A stretch of 7,178 nt of DNA from contig PWQG01000316.1 in assembly GCA_003556835.1 (NCBI GenBank), positions 1 to 7,178 on the forward strand, read 5' to 3'. The DNA comes from Gammaproteobacteria bacterium (GTDB lineage: Bacteria; Pseudomonadota; Gammaproteobacteria; Pseudomonadales; Pseudohongiellaceae). Under the pieces are notes generated by a model that was given only the letters and a program-made list of their open reading frames with translations, did no database searches and was not told the DNA's origin. Made by a program: the position numbers and the translations under genes. Below, in pieces: positions 6,730 to 7,178 of the stretch. How positions within the stretch are numbered: the first letter of the stretch is position 1; every line of letters begins with the position of its first letter.

Positions 6730-7178
6730 GGTACTAGGTTGAGGTTACTGTAAAGTATCCTTCAGCGGAGCAAAGTCATACCGTCAAAAGTGATGAAGTT
6801 GGGCTGCATTTTTGCCAGTATGAAAAGCTTTTTGGCCGGCACTTTGGCTTCGATGATGGGGGCACGGCCATGGCGCCGCGGGGTTGTGACGGTAGCGAAT
6901 TGTGCGGATTATGGTTCGGTTCGAAAAGTCCGCCTGCTTTTTCGAGACGGCCGCTCGTTTGGCGCCGGCTAAAACTCATGCTTACTGGCACCGTCAGCTC
7001 GACAACAAGTCGGAATCACCTCCAAAGGTGAGAAAGTATTGTTCCGAGCCAATTTTCCGCCCATTTCAAGATTTCTTTATTTTTGGAGCCACCCGGAAGA
7101 TCACGCAAGAGTGCCATTCAAGCTTGGCGTAGTGGCAATCGGCGTCGCCGTTTTTCAGCTCATGTTGACCGGCATATA
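6730..7178 (+). other. 449-base tail with no recognisable gene
   Basis: No reading frame here matches a family I recognise. The region is more AT-rich than the operon, with sample rows at about 47% near 6781 and 38% near 7021. One frame is free of stops from 6738 to 7028 (97 codons) but its first ATG is at 6870 and it has no ribosome site. A second frame is open from 6973 to the window end and its last 20 codons are strongly hydrophobic. A GTG-started 60-codon frame at 6790-6972 has no support. CACCT and AGGTG (7017-7021, 7026-7030) can pair but are not followed by a T run. CGGC-GTC-GCCG plus TTTTT (7140-7155) is a very short terminator-like hairpin. I see no transposase, inverted terminal repeats, tRNA or phage sequence. 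Confidence 0.5.

Noticed and set aside
6751..6777. Sigma-28-like promoter (TAAAGTAT then GCAAAGTC 11 bases later)
   Set aside because: The -35 part fits, but the -10 part differs from GCCGATAA at most key positions, so chance is the better explanation.
6790..6972. 60-codon frame with GTG start after pseI
   Set aside because: It has no ribosome site and no recognisable domain, and the region has comparable open frames in the other two phases.
7017..7030. Inverted repeat CACCT-CCAA-AGGTG
   Set aside because: A 5-base stem with no T run and no context is expected by chance in a region this size.
7140..7155. Intrinsic terminator CGGC-GTC-GCCG followed by TTTTT
   Set aside because: The stem is only 4 base pairs, it is more than 400 bases after pseI, and it may lie inside a hydrophobic coding frame.

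Overview
The window carries a complete set of enzymes for making CMP-pseudaminic acid (CMP-Pse5Ac7Ac), a nonulosonic acid used to glycosylate flagellin or to build surface polysaccharide. GC content in the coding part is mostly 55-62% (hand-counted sample rows), starts are ATG or GTG, and genes are tightly packed. Gene content, family resemblance and composition suggest a Gram-negative proteobacterium, most likely a gammaproteobacterium. The species cannot be named from this sequence.

Layout: (1) positions 1-1151 hold the 3' part of a SAM-dependent methyltransferase with an N-terminal helical domain; its true start lies before the window. (2) A 91-base gap ends in a good ribosome binding site. 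(3) Positions 1243-6729 hold five same-strand genes: pseB, pseC, pseF, a fused pseG-pseH, and pseI. The junctions are 2 bases, a 4-base GTGA overlap, a 4-base ATGA overlap, and 0 bases, which points to one translationally coupled operon. (4) Positions 6730-7178 (449 bases) are more AT-rich and hold no gene I can recognise.

The genes form a six-step route in five proteins. PseB dehydrates and epimerises UDP-GlcNAc. PseC aminates C4. The C-terminal PseH domain acetylates that amine and the N-terminal PseG domain of the same protein removes UDP. PseI condenses the free sugar with phosphoenolpyruvate, and PseF activates the product with CTP. The methyltransferase may modify a glycan or protein made by the same surface-glycosylation region, but its substrate is unknown. 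No pseudaminyltransferase (Maf type), flagellin or exporter gene is in the window.

The system itself is known. The points most worth a second look are the PseG-PseH fusion, the sharp composition change inside the methyltransferase gene, and the unexplained downstream region, which may contain decayed coding sequence or the start of another gene. I found no transposase, tRNA, rRNA, CRISPR array or convincing terminator.
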